A model generated the notes under the pieces. It was not told the origin of the DNA. It was given only the letters and a program-made list of their open reading frames with translations, and made no database searches. A DNA stretch of 64,000 nucleotides from UBA5336 sp039815055 (lineage in GTDB: Bacteria > Pseudomonadota > Alphaproteobacteria > Caulobacterales > Hyphomonadaceae), in NCBI GenBank assembly GCA_039815055.1, contig JBCCAA010000001.1, forward strand, positions 1-64,000, read 5' to 3'. How positions within the stretch are numbered: position 1 is the stretch's first letter; every line of letters starts with the position of its first letter. A program made the translations under genes and the position numbers. Positions 27,859 to 37,010 of this stretch are shown here, one piece after another.

Positions 27859-29147
27859 TCCGCCTTAGAGATGTCATGCCGAAGGGCTTTTGGCCCCGCA
27901 ATGTCCTCATCATGTTTGTGCCGATCGTGGCCATGATGGTCGGCATGACCTGGTACTTCTTTTATGGCCATATGCCGAGTGTGAATGAGCGTCTTTCAGC
28001 CTCTGTCGCAAGAGATACCGCGCTGATCGCCATGACCCATGACCGCGATCCGTCGGTCACGCTTTCAAGGCTCGACCTGATCGCTGATACTCAGGGACAG
28101 ACCCTGGAAATCCGGCAGGCTTGCCCGGTGGATGACAATCGCGCGCGCATGGAGCGACGCATTCCGACGGTTGTGTCCGCGCTGGATCATTTCCTCGACA
28201 GACCGTTTGAGATCGCTTTCGTCGGCGACAATGACGATATCCTGTTCTGTGTCCCCAGCGGCACCGATATCCTCGTTTTCACGATGCCGCGCAAACGCGC
28301 CGTCATCATCAATGGCCATATCTATATCGTCTGGGTGCTGGGCTTTGGCCTTCTTTTGCTGGCCGCTGCATTCGGCTTTTTGCGCAATCAGGTGCGCTCC
28401 ATATTGCAGCTGACCGAGGCTGCAAAAGCTTTCGGCCGAGGTCGCGACATGGCGCACTATAGCCCATCTGGCGCAACGGAAGTACGAGACGCCGCCCGCG
28501 CCGTTCTTCAGATGAAGCAGAGGCTGACAGCGTTTACAGAACAGCGCACAGCGCTTTTGAATGGAGTGAGCCACGACCTTCGAACGCCCCTGACCCGTTT
28601 GAAACTGCAACTAGCCATGATGGGGGAGAGTGAGGATTCCAAAGCGGCCCAACGCGATCTCAATCAAATGTCGGCCATGTTGGACGAGTATCTGGCATTT
28701 GCGCGCGGTGAAGAGCTCGAGCAGGACCAACCGGTGAACTTAACATCACTCGTCAAAGACATTTGTGAGCAGATGGAAAAGCCGGTGACGCTGTCCAGCC
28801 TGGACATGATCTCGCTTATGGGCCGCCCGATGGCCCTCAGGCGGGCAATCACAAACCTTATCTCAAACGCGGTGAGCTATGGGGGAAAGGTGGACGTGGT
28901 GTTGAGGAAAGGGCCTGCCGGCGCCGACCTGATCATCGACGATGACGGGCCGGGTATCGCGCCGGAGCAACGCGAAGAAGCGTTTCGCCCGTTCACCCGT
29001 CTCGATGATGCGCGCTCGCAGAACGTTGCCGGGACCGGTCTCGGTCTTGCACTTGCGCGGGATACCGCCCGCGCCCATGGCGGCGACGTACGCTTGGAAA
29101 CATCACCGCTGGGTGGTCTCAGGGCACGGCTGAGGCTACCCGTCTGA
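27855..29147 (+). CDS. Membrane sensor histidine kinase (EnvZ-like)
   Basis: Kinase of 430 residues from GTG 27855, chosen because GAAGG lies 7 bases upstream and the start forms a GTGA overlap with the methyltransferase stop. Topology: helix 1 (VLIMFVPIVAMMVGMTWYFF), a periplasmic sensor of about 120 residues, helix 2 (IVWVLGFGLLLLAAAFGFL), HAMP, then the H-box VSHDLRTPLTRL, N-box NLISNAVSYG, G1 DDDGPGIAP and G2 GTGLGLALA. All catalytic boxes are intact. It probably phosphorylates the OmpR-type regulator encoded at 26344-27021. Confidence 0.92.
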   Translation: MIRLRDVMPKGFWPRNVLIMFVPIVAMMVGMTWYFFYGHMPSVNERLSASVARDTALIAMTHDRDPSVTLSRLDLIADTQGQTLEIRQACPVDDNRARMERRIPTVVSALDHFLDRPFEIAFVGDNDDILFCVPSGTDILVFTMPRKRAVIINGHIYIVWVLGFGLLLLAAAFGFLRNQVRSILQLTEAAKAFGRGRDMAHYSPSGATEVRDAARAVLQMKQRLTAFTEQRTALLNGVSHDLRTPLTRLKLQLAMMGESEDSKAAQRDLNQMSAMLDEYLAFARGEELEQDQPVNLTSLVKDICEQMEKPVTLSSLDMISLMGRPMALRRAITNLISNAVSYGGKVDVVLRKGPAGADLIIDDDGPGIAPEQREEAFRPFTRLDDARSQNVAGTGLGLALARDTARAHGGDVRLETSPLGGLRARLRLPV

Positions 29148-29216
29148 CAGGCGATGCATTGCCTGATCGCCAATCTGGTGTCAGCTTGCAGGCGAGTCGG
29201 CGAGAGGGGAATACTC

Positions 29217-29714
29217 ATGCGTGCAGTCGTCATTGCAGTTTTAGGGCTTGGTCTGGTCGCGTGCGGGCCATCAGATGTTACAGAAATAGATCCAGAATCT
29301 GACGCAACGGAACTGGCGTCTGACAGCGTGAACGAGGCCGCCGATATAGTCGATGGCCCCATGCTCGGATCCTACTGCTATCGTTTTGAAGATGAGTCCG
29401 TTACCGAAGGCCTCGAAATCGAAGTCTACGAATCTGGCGCCGTCGATGGATATCACTTCGGTACAATCCACGATGAGGAAGCCGGATATTTCGCAGCCTT
29501 CGAAACACAGCTCACCGAAGGCGTATTTGGCGATGGCAATACGGTGACCTTCCAGACCTATACGGAAGTGGATGGCGATACCCAGACCGGTGAAGACCTC
29601 TGGGAGCTGACTGCTGATGGAGCCAGCCTGGCGCTATTTGATCAGTCGGCGACGCTTCTGCCTTTCAGCTGTTCGGACCTGATCAATTCGATCTGGCCAC
29701 CCATGGAAGAGTAA
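29217..29714 (+). CDS. Small lipoprotein of unknown function
   Basis: Protein of 165 residues from ATG 29217, preceded by GAGGGGA. The leader MRAVVIAVLGLGLVAC ends in a lipobox, so the mature protein should be a lipid-anchored envelope protein. The remainder is acidic and rich in beta-forming segments (YCYRFEDESVTEGLEIEVYESGAV, split by turns), with three Cys residues beyond the lipobox only sparsely placed. No family recognised. It follows the histidine kinase by 69 bases on the same strand and could be in its regulon. It converges on the RyR gene 3 bases away. Confidence 0.7.
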   Translation: MRAVVIAVLGLGLVACGPSDVTEIDPESDATELASDSVNEAADIVDGPMLGSYCYRFEDESVTEGLEIEVYESGAVDGYHFGTIHDEEAGYFAAFETQLTEGVFGDGNTVTFQTYTEVDGDTQTGEDLWELTADGASLALFDQSATLLPFSCSDLINSIWPPMEE

Positions 29715-29717
29715 CGC

Positions 29718-30080
29718 CTATTCGGTAAGAGAAAGAACGACGGCTCTCACCAGGGCGTCCTTGCGTTTTTCCATGTCCGGCAGCTCGTCATAGGGGATGA
29801 GCATGGGGTGCGTCTTGCGTTTTTCGTCTTTGACATCGCCATGCACCCATCCATCGCGCTCTTTCTGGGCCATCCATTGGTCATGCTGGGCGCTGTGGGG
29901 GGCGTCCGGATTATCCAGAACGTAGCAGACGCTTTCCAGGGTCGAGTCCCGCATCCACTTCCTGGTTCGACTCCATGGCGGTGGAGCGTCTTGTCCATGC
30001 GCCGCTGACCAGGCACGGATTGCTTCGTGAACGGTGCGGGCGACAGCCATGAGTTTGGCGTCGCTTGGGCGCGTTGTCAT
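29718..30080 (-). CDS. Stand-alone RyR-domain protein
   Basis: Protein of 120 residues that is almost entirely a RyR domain (Pfam PF02026 type), first defined in ryanodine receptors. The signature is very clear: HDQWMAQKERDGWVHG, then KTHPMLIPYDELPDMEKRKD. An upstream helix pair (residues 10-60) completes the fold. In bacteria RyR modules are thought to be ligand sensors, but ligands are not established. It is the last gene of a four-gene operon; its ATG overlaps the stop of the protease gene by 4 bases. Another RyR domain is encoded at the operon's first gene. Confidence 0.88.
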   Translation of the reverse strand: MTTRPSDAKLMAVARTVHEAIRAWSAAHGQDAPPPWSRTRKWMRDSTLESVCYVLDNPDAPHSAQHDQWMAQKERDGWVHGDVKDEKRKTHPMLIPYDELPDMEKRKDALVRAVVLSLTE

Positions 30081-33000
30081 TCCACGGTCCTCCAGTCGGC
30101 CATCAACTGCAAAATACCCTCATCCACATGGACAGCAGAGTTGTTGTTATGGGCCAGGTCACCGGCGTTTGGTCCGGTGCCGTAGGCGTGGACCCCGATG
30201 ACGCAAGCGCGGTCATCATCATCGATCACATAAACGGGCGCGCCGGACTGGCCGGCAAATGTGTCCGCAGGATAGTAGACCCGCTGATCTGCAACGGCTG
30301 TGATCGGGGTTGCATGATGCCACATTTCTGTGGCGCGTTTGCCGCCATCGGTGATCTTGTCGCCCGGGAAGCCGGTCACATGGCCCCAAACCCGATTGAG
30401 CCCACCGGGCTGGCGAGAGGCCACACGAAACCAGCCGAGGTCATCGCCGATGGGCTTGTCGAGGTGGATCGCACCAATATCAACCCTCGGATCATAGCTG
30501 GTGGCCCAGCCCTCATGGACTGAAAAATGCTTGCCCTCTATGGGTCCCAATCGGTGCAGGAACGGTTCCATGTCTTCGCGCGGTCCCGCGCGGCCTGGTC
30601 TGATTTCGATCCGCTCGATTCCGGGTGCGCCTTCAAATGGCATAAGGCAGTGCCCTGCTGTGACCAGGGTTCGCCGACCGATCAGGAAGCCGGTGCCGTA
30701 GTTCAGCAGCCCGCCTTCATGCCAGATCACCAGCGAACAGATCATGCGGAACGGATCTGTGACGGTGTCAAGAATTTGGACGCGATTGTCATCGCCAATT
30801 ACGGTCTCGAACCCCTGGGCATGGGCGTCTATTTCGCCCAGCTCATCTTCGCTCGCCAAACCGCGCCGCAGATAGCGGCGACGCACATGGGAATCGTCGT
30901 CCTGGAAGGGCACGTAATTGCCGGGGATCATTGATGCGTTGCCAGCACGAGCGGGCGGTGCGCCTGCGCCAATCGGTTTAGCGAAAACAGAATGCCCGCC
31001 GCGGCGGATCTCCTGCAGAATGGCATTGCCTGCATGGACCATGGTTTGTCCCAGAAGAGACTCCTGGCCTGGCGGCATGGACGCCGCATCGGCGGCAATC
31101 GCAGCTTTGATCGACTGCAACCAGATGCCTTCATTGGCCTCATAAGATGATGGCGGAACCTTGTCTTTCGGCGAAAGCCGCGGCGTATCTGGCCGGCCTC
31201 GGTGATGGATGCCGACAAGTTTCCATGTGCCTGCCTCAAAGACCGGACTGCCTGAGCTGCCGGGAAGGCTTGGCGTGCGGTAATGCAGGTTGATCGGTGC
31301 ACCGTCGAGGACAGGCGGTGTTCGCGGAGCTTTGCCAGGTGGACAGGCATTGTGGTCCAGCAGCAACTCGTCGCCAAAGGAGTAGCTGAGCTTTCGCTCA
31401 CCAGGAAAGCCCAGAATGACCACATGCATGTCGGTGCCGTCGCGGTCTGCGCTGCGGCGTTTGGGCAAGTAGTCGGTGATGTCGGTGTCGCTGAGTGGTG
31501 CAGCATCGGGCGGCAATGCACGGACTGGTTTCAGCACCACCGTGTCATGGGCGTTATGACCTGACGCCCAGAGCACTGATTCAAAGCCCACCGTGTATTC
31601 CAGATCATTGCCGTCGGTGGGGTCGATATCTACAAAGACCGCTTGGCAGCGCTTGAAACTGGAAGACAGCGCGGCGTCATTCTGGGCCGTGACGTGGTGG
31701 TTCGTGACGATGACGGACTGACCGGCCCAGCCAGCGTGAAGCGCGCCGCCATCCATAACAAAGCCGGTGCCGCCGGGCACCCATTCACCGCCGCGCAACA
31801 CCTTGATCGCGCAGATGGACCGGGCACGGCGCACCGCGCCGGTCAGGCGCGCCACATCCACCATTGAGCCCGCTGCCTTTCCATGACCTCGTTTGCCGAA
31901 ATATGCCTCGAAGCCGGCACTGGTTGTTGCGCCATCGGTTTCGGCATTCTCCAGATCGCTCTGGATGAGCCGTGCCTCTTTCACAGAAAGTTGGACCGCT
32001 TCACGGGGCACGTCATCGACGGCGTCGTCATCATCTTCGCCGGCAGGCTTGTCCAGGTTCAACAATGCCGCTTTCTGTACACGGACAATTGAGCCGCCTG
32101 TTCCAGGGTCATCCCCGGAAAGGGTCCAGACTTCCTCCAACTGGCGTAAGCTGGAGGCTAGGTTAAACGCCGTATTGGCCGGGTTGCCAGCATAGGCGCC
32201 ATAGCACCGTGCGGCATCTTCCATCTGTCCAAGGACCAGGAACGCTTCCCCGCACGTGGCGAGGGTCCAGATGTCATTGGGCGACGATCCTTGCCCAAGG
32301 GCGGCACGCAGATCATCGCTGTGAATGTGCAAGATCGCTTCGGCGATGCGGCGTGCATCCTCGTCCCGGGCCCAGCTGCTGCCGCCATTGGCGAGCGCGT
32401 CGCGCGCGGCGCGGGAAATGAGCGCGGCGGCATTGATCGCCTGATATGTGGAACCCCTGCCTTTGGCTTTGTCCCAAACAGCGAGATACGCCTGCGCGGC
32501 TTCTTTAAGATCAGTGGGATCTGGCCGCGACAGTTCGGCCAGACCTGCCTCAAGTTGGTCGTCCGTGACCACTCCACCGCTCGCGGCGGCGGCGTCTGTG
32601 ATGTCTGAGCGCTTTTTCGAAAGCGCCAGAGCCGCGTTCACATAGGTTTGTTTTAGCCCACGGCCGAGATTGCCCTGAGCCGCTTTCCAGACATCAAACC
32701 GGTCCTTGTCGGCCTGTGTGTCGGGGTCGGCGTCATCGGTGGCATCGATCAGTTTTCGGGCTTCGCGGATTGCCTCACGCAGGCGCTTCAGCTCGATGAG
32801 CGCCTGGATTTCCTTCTGCTTCAAACGGGGGGTGGACAGGCCAGACCGCCCGGCCAGCAGGCAAAGGACGAGCAAAAGCGCAAACGCCCTGCGGTCTTGC
32901 AGGGTCTGGGCGACCTTTACGAGCTGATTGGCGCCTTCCGTGCCAAGTTCTTCGGCCTCTTCGATAAGCTCGGCCATGGTCTCGATCGTTTGCATTCGTG

Positions 33001-33106
33001 CGGACTCGCGGCCAATGGACAAGACAGCCTTGCGCGCGGCTGTAAATTCGCTGCTACCCTCGGCGCCGAGAATGGCTGCCAATGAGGTCATTGTTACGTC
33101 GCTCAT
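30077..33106 (-). CDS. Large protein with helical N-terminus and two trypsin-like protease domains
   Basis: Protein of 1009 residues. Residues 1-370 are helical and TPR-like (repeated Ala/Leu-rich pairs, e.g. AEAILHIHSDDLRAAL and GEAFLVLGQMEDAARCYGA). Protease domain 1 (about 425-670) has GTGFVMDG, H471 in VTNHHV, D521 in HNAHDTVV and S618 in LPGSSGSPVF. Domain 2 (about 780-1000) has GTGFLIG, H819 in VTAGHC, D876 in RVDIGAI and S954 in AGQSGAPVY. Both triads therefore look complete. No signal peptide is present, so it should be cytosolic. Coupled by 4-base overlaps to the muramidase gene upstream and the RyR gene downstream. Confidence 0.88.
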   Translation of the reverse strand: MSDVTMTSLAAILGAEGSSEFTAARKAVLSIGRESARMQTIETMAELIEEAEELGTEGANQLVKVAQTLQDRRAFALLLVLCLLAGRSGLSTPRLKQKEIQALIELKRLREAIREARKLIDATDDADPDTQADKDRFDVWKAAQGNLGRGLKQTYVNAALALSKKRSDITDAAAASGGVVTDDQLEAGLAELSRPDPTDLKEAAQAYLAVWDKAKGRGSTYQAINAAALISRAARDALANGGSSWARDEDARRIAEAILHIHSDDLRAALGQGSSPNDIWTLATCGEAFLVLGQMEDAARCYGAYAGNPANTAFNLASSLRQLEEVWTLSGDDPGTGGSIVRVQKAALLNLDKPAGEDDDDAVDDVPREAVQLSVKEARLIQSDLENAETDGATTSAGFEAYFGKRGHGKAAGSMVDVARLTGAVRRARSICAIKVLRGGEWVPGGTGFVMDGGALHAGWAGQSVIVTNHHVTAQNDAALSSSFKRCQAVFVDIDPTDGNDLEYTVGFESVLWASGHNAHDTVVLKPVRALPPDAAPLSDTDITDYLPKRRSADRDGTDMHVVILGFPGERKLSYSFGDELLLDHNACPPGKAPRTPPVLDGAPINLHYRTPSLPGSSGSPVFEAGTWKLVGIHHRGRPDTPRLSPKDKVPPSSYEANEGIWLQSIKAAIAADAASMPPGQESLLGQTMVHAGNAILQEIRRGGHSVFAKPIGAGAPPARAGNASMIPGNYVPFQDDDSHVRRRYLRRGLASEDELGEIDAHAQGFETVIGDDNRVQILDTVTDPFRMICSLVIWHEGGLLNYGTGFLIGRRTLVTAGHCLMPFEGAPGIERIEIRPGRAGPREDMEPFLHRLGPIEGKHFSVHEGWATSYDPRVDIGAIHLDKPIGDDLGWFRVASRQPGGLNRVWGHVTGFPGDKITDGGKRATEMWHHATPITAVADQRVYYPADTFAGQSGAPVYVIDDDDRACVIGVHAYGTGPNAGDLAHNNNSAVHVDEGILQLMADWRTVE

Positions 33107-34869
33107 GCGCCAGTCTCCCCATTCGAGTTAACACCGAACAGGGGCGCTGCAATTTCATCCGGCGACAAGGGCGACAGTCCCATGGCGCCTGCGCTCTCCT
33201 GTCCGCTTGTCCAGCCATGGGTGATGGCGCGTAGGTGATCAACCCGGTTGCGCCAGCCTCTCCGGAAAGACTCCAGCCGTGAGTTACGCGCCATGATCCG
33301 CTCGAAAAAGTCCCAGCGGGCATCCAGCGCACGGCGCACCAGAATAGCGGGGTCCATCGCGAGAATGGCACCTTCGGTTTGTGGTCCGAAGACGCCGTCC
33401 ACGGAATGCGCTGGTAGACCGGCACCGCGTTGCATGAACTTCATCGCAGGCGTGTGGCCATGGTTCACACACGCATCAAACAGAACCAGCGCGGTGGCGT
33501 CTGTCGGCATGCGGTGGCAATGGCCGGCTCGCCAGTAGCCTTCGTAATAGATCGTCTGCACTTCGACCTCAGTGATATCGCGCACGTGGCGACGGGGCTT
33601 TCCCTGTTGAGTCCGCCACGCATCATAGGTTCGCTGGGTTACGCCCATATTGGTCGCACCACCCGGATCATCGGGGTGATCAACATAGCCGCCCTCATTC
33701 ACGCGCATGATGTGATGGCATTTGACGAACCGGTCATACTCGCTGGTGACTGACGTCACCGGGTCGGACGCTTTCAATTCATCATAGGCCTGCTTTAGGA
33801 AGACACCGGCCGTGCCCAGCCGGCCGAGCAGGCCAAAGCTCTCGGCATTGGTCATCAGTGGCTCGACCTTTTTGCGAGCGGCTGCATAGATCCGCCGGCT
33901 GTCGGCTGGTACAAGATCTGGCGACAGGAAGACCGAACGGCGAAAACCTTCCAGCGCACTGGCTGTGTCGCCCGCAAGGATCTGCGCTTCAAGAGTTCGC
34001 CATGCGGTGTTGACCTCCGGCACGCTGCCCCAATCCGGGCGTGTGGACTCGCAGTTAAGCTCGAACACAACATAAGGCGCGCCGTCCCAGTTGCGTCCCT
34101 TTCGCGTCAGCGCGCCGCTGGCCGCGTCGACCGAAAGATCGCTTGGAACGTCATCATCGGCAATGAGGGCGTAGTGCCCAGCTGGCAGGTCTCCGGCAGG
34201 CGTGAAAAGCGCACTGAGATCCATGTCGAGCAGTGCCAGTCGGACCATGCCTTTTTTGTCGGACAGTGCGTCGAAGGCGGTCTTCACCGTGTCTGCCACA
34301 TCCAGTGCTTGCCGGCCGAGGCCAAGGGCTGGCGCCGTGGCCGATACGAACTGCGCAATCGGCGATTTCACCACCGCCTCAAGCATTGAGAGCGTGTCGG
34401 CGAGATAGTCTTTTTGCAGAACGCCTCCGAAGCCGATCTGGATCGGACCGGCACCGCGGAACACCAGTCGGGGTGTCAGTTGTTTGTCGACGAGTAGAAC
34501 ACGGTCCAGCCGACGAAAGCTCTCGGCATGCATCGGTGCGCCAGCGCGACCTTCATAGTGCGGCAGTGGCGCCCCGACCTGGCTTCCGGCATGGGCCGAT
34601 GCTCCTGCCATATTACCGATCAGAGCGTCTTCAACGGCGGGCGAGAAAACACCCGCAAGCCGTGTCTGCTCATCAAAATTGGTCTGGCCCAGAACACCAA
34701 AGATATACGGTCCATGCTTAGACAGATTGATCTTGCCCTTGGCGAGACTCACCCGTCTTACCGAGATCGAAATATAGGTTTCAGCGGGGGTAAAAACGGT
34801 AGGCTTGTCCGACAGGAAACGGACGAGGGAATGGCCATCTGAGGCGGCGAGAAATTCTGCGGTATGCAT
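33103..34869 (-). CDS. Unknown N-terminal region fused to GH108-type muramidase and peptidoglycan-binding domain
   Basis: Protein of 588 residues. The first 375 residues are unfamiliar: a beta-rich start (TYISISVRRVSLAKGKINLS), a central Ala-rich segment and a helical part. The C-terminal part is a GH108 (ZliS-like) lysozyme domain: E392 in MRVNEGGYVDHPDDPGG with GATNMGVTQRTYDAW following, then YYEGYWRAGHCHRMP and LVLFDACVNHG. After that comes a PG_binding_3 segment (DGVFGPQTEGAILAMDP). No signal peptide is evident, so access to peptidoglycan needs another route. Start and stop overlap neighbours by 1 and 4 bases. Confidence 0.83.
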   Translation of the reverse strand: MHTAEFLAASDGHSLVRFLSDKPTVFTPAETYISISVRRVSLAKGKINLSKHGPYIFGVLGQTNFDEQTRLAGVFSPAVEDALIGNMAGASAHAGSQVGAPLPHYEGRAGAPMHAESFRRLDRVLLVDKQLTPRLVFRGAGPIQIGFGGVLQKDYLADTLSMLEAVVKSPIAQFVSATAPALGLGRQALDVADTVKTAFDALSDKKGMVRLALLDMDLSALFTPAGDLPAGHYALIADDDVPSDLSVDAASGALTRKGRNWDGAPYVVFELNCESTRPDWGSVPEVNTAWRTLEAQILAGDTASALEGFRRSVFLSPDLVPADSRRIYAAARKKVEPLMTNAESFGLLGRLGTAGVFLKQAYDELKASDPVTSVTSEYDRFVKCHHIMRVNEGGYVDHPDDPGGATNMGVTQRTYDAWRTQQGKPRRHVRDITEVEVQTIYYEGYWRAGHCHRMPTDATALVLFDACVNHGHTPAMKFMQRGAGLPAHSVDGVFGPQTEGAILAMDPAILVRRALDARWDFFERIMARNSRLESFRRGWRNRVDHLRAITHGWTSGQESAGAMGLSPLSPDEIAAPLFGVNSNGETGA

Positions 34870-36884
34870 CAGTTCAACTCCTTGGTCTCGCGCGCGGGCG
34901 TGCTTGAAGGGGCAAGGCCAGCAGCTTCCAAGAGGACAAAGTCGGTTGGGCGTACAAGGACGCGCAAAGCATCAGGGCGTTCGGGCGCATAGACCTGTGC
35001 CGACTGTCGCGCCAGCGAATTAGAAAGCTCGCCGATGTAGCGGATGTTGTAGACTTGGCTGCCTTGCGGCAGCTGGTCGAATGTCACCAGATCCGGATGG
35101 CGACGGCGGTTCACATCTTTCCTTGCTGCGTGCTGGAATCCGCGAAGTCGCCGTTCCGCACACCAGCGCAGGTGTTCAAGGCGTGCGAGATAAACAAGTT
35201 CGCTGGGGTCTTCCGCCAAGCTTCGACCGGGCGCTGGTGATGGCAGTTCATTGACTGATGGCGGCAGCGGATGATGCGCTGCCAGCCAAGGCTGAAGGTC
35301 GAATCCCGCCGCGTGGATGAGACCGGGCACGAAGGCTGCGGCCGACCGGCTGGAATACCGGTTCACTTCCGGCACATGGCTCCAGTTTGTCGGCGGGGTG
35401 TCGCTGTAAAGCTCGTTGTGAACCGTGTGCACTGCAAACGCTGCCCGGTCCGGCTCTTTCTCGAGGATGCGCGAGGCCATTACAATGTCACCCCATGCGC
35501 CAAAGGCCACCACGGGCATACGCGACAGGACCGCGCTGGAATCGCTGGCTGTGTCCAGGCGAACATGGCTACTGGCGCTTTCACGCCCGCCGCGCACGCA
35601 AGTGAAGATCGGAAAGGCTATTTCGTCCTCGACCAGTGTTTCCTCATCGATCAGACGAGCAATGGTCTGTTTCAGGCGTGCGGCGAGGATTGCGGGATCG
35701 GTATCATCGCCCGTGGCGATATAGGCCGCCGTGGGTGGCGCCTCGGCGAGCCGTCGCGATAGTTCTGTGAGGTCGCGCTGGGGGTCGTTCAAATCGAGAC
35801 TGATATGGACGCCGTCGAGCACCTCATTCCATTCCGGGCATCGCTGGGTAAACCGCGCCCAGCTTGCGCCATCGGGGTCAATGATGGTGAAAACCTGCTG
35901 GCGGTCTGGATCGATACGCTGGGTTTCACAAATCTCAGTGAGAAGCGCTTCGCCGATGGCGCCAAAGCCGACCAGAACGATGTGCTGACGTCTCCGCTCT
36001 GACAGGGTGAAAACCGGATGAGCAGCCAGCACTGCTCTGGCGGCGCATCGGCTTTCGCTTATCAATTCGACGACGCTGTCCAGCGCGCCATCCTCTGCCT
36101 GCTGGCCGTAAGGCACGACCTTGTGGACGCTGTAGTCCAGTTCTTCACGGTGTTCGAACCAGCTATCGTCGACACAGACATAAATGTGGGGGCCGCGGCG
36201 AGCGGCATTGCCCGGCAACCGTTCCGTGCTTTCTTTTCGCGCTGCGGTGTCGAAATCCTGGGAATTGAATACGGACGTCGCAAGGTCCAATCCGGCGGCA
36301 TTGTCGCTGTCGGCAAACACCAGCGACCGCGCGCGATGGGCAGCGCTTTCTTCAAGGACAGCATCAATCCCAATACCGGAATCGCGAGACAGGATGCCAT
36401 CTCGAACCGTTTCCTTGCCGCCGGGATAGAAATGGACAACGTGCAAGCCGGCATCAGCGGCCGAGGTGGCTATCTCATAGGCGAAGTCCCGATCGCCAAT
36501 CACCACGATGTGGTCTCGCCAGGTCCGTTTGCAGATCCATGTCAGGATGCCTTCGAGGAACAGGCTGACGACAACTTTGAAGAGCGTTGTGAAGAATACG
36601 ACCGCGCCCAACCAGCGCGCCACCAGCAACAGAAACGCCGCGACCGGCTCATCCCGAACATCATCAATGGGCCGACTATACGTATCTGATAGGGTGTTGA
36701 CGGACAAAGACCGGTAAAGCGACTCTTCAATCCGTGCTCCCAGGCTATAGCTGGTTTCATCAAGCGCCAGCATCCACCCGGTGAAGGCAAGACAGATCGA
36801 GAATGCGCCACCGGCAATCAGCCACTGGACAGGCACATCCCAGGCCGTCTGGCGTTTCCGACGTTTGGTCTCCCCTCCGGCCAT
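34869..36884 (-). CDS. Two-TM Rossmann/RCK-like protein with C-terminal RyR domain
   Basis: Protein of 671 residues from ATG 36884 (GGAGG upstream; an in-frame TTG at 36914 is less likely). Two membrane helices at about 18-42 and 80-116. The loop between them lacks a TxGYG-type selectivity filter, so it is not a standard K+ channel. Two Rossmann-type nucleotide-binding segments follow (HIVVIGDRDFAYEIATSAADAG and HIVLVGFGAIGEALLTEI, the second with GxGxxG), as in TrkA/RCK proteins. At about 568-617 is a RyR domain: LEHLRWCAERRLRGFQH and RRRHPDLVTFDQLP. First gene of the operon and its likely membrane sensor or channel. Confidence 0.85.
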   Translation of the reverse strand: MAGGETKRRKRQTAWDVPVQWLIAGGAFSICLAFTGWMLALDETSYSLGARIEESLYRSLSVNTLSDTYSRPIDDVRDEPVAAFLLLVARWLGAVVFFTTLFKVVVSLFLEGILTWICKRTWRDHIVVIGDRDFAYEIATSAADAGLHVVHFYPGGKETVRDGILSRDSGIGIDAVLEESAAHRARSLVFADSDNAAGLDLATSVFNSQDFDTAARKESTERLPGNAARRGPHIYVCVDDSWFEHREELDYSVHKVVPYGQQAEDGALDSVVELISESRCAARAVLAAHPVFTLSERRRQHIVLVGFGAIGEALLTEICETQRIDPDRQQVFTIIDPDGASWARFTQRCPEWNEVLDGVHISLDLNDPQRDLTELSRRLAEAPPTAAYIATGDDTDPAILAARLKQTIARLIDEETLVEDEIAFPIFTCVRGGRESASSHVRLDTASDSSAVLSRMPVVAFGAWGDIVMASRILEKEPDRAAFAVHTVHNELYSDTPPTNWSHVPEVNRYSSRSAAAFVPGLIHAAGFDLQPWLAAHHPLPPSVNELPSPAPGRSLAEDPSELVYLARLEHLRWCAERRLRGFQHAARKDVNRRRHPDLVTFDQLPQGSQVYNIRYIGELSNSLARQSAQVYAPERPDALRVLVRPTDFVLLEAAGLAPSSTPARETKELN

Positions 36885-37010
36885 TCGTCTTGTCCCTCCA
36901 GGTGCCTGGCTCAAGGCGCCCTTCTGCAGCCTCGATTAATGCCCGCCCCATAACATTTGTTAAGGCGGACAGCCGCGCGGGAGTCAATCAAAAGACTGCG
37001 GCGCTGCGGC

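Noticed and set aside
34869..36884. Classical two-TM potassium channel
   Set aside because: No selectivity-filter motif between the helices, so I describe it only as RCK-like.
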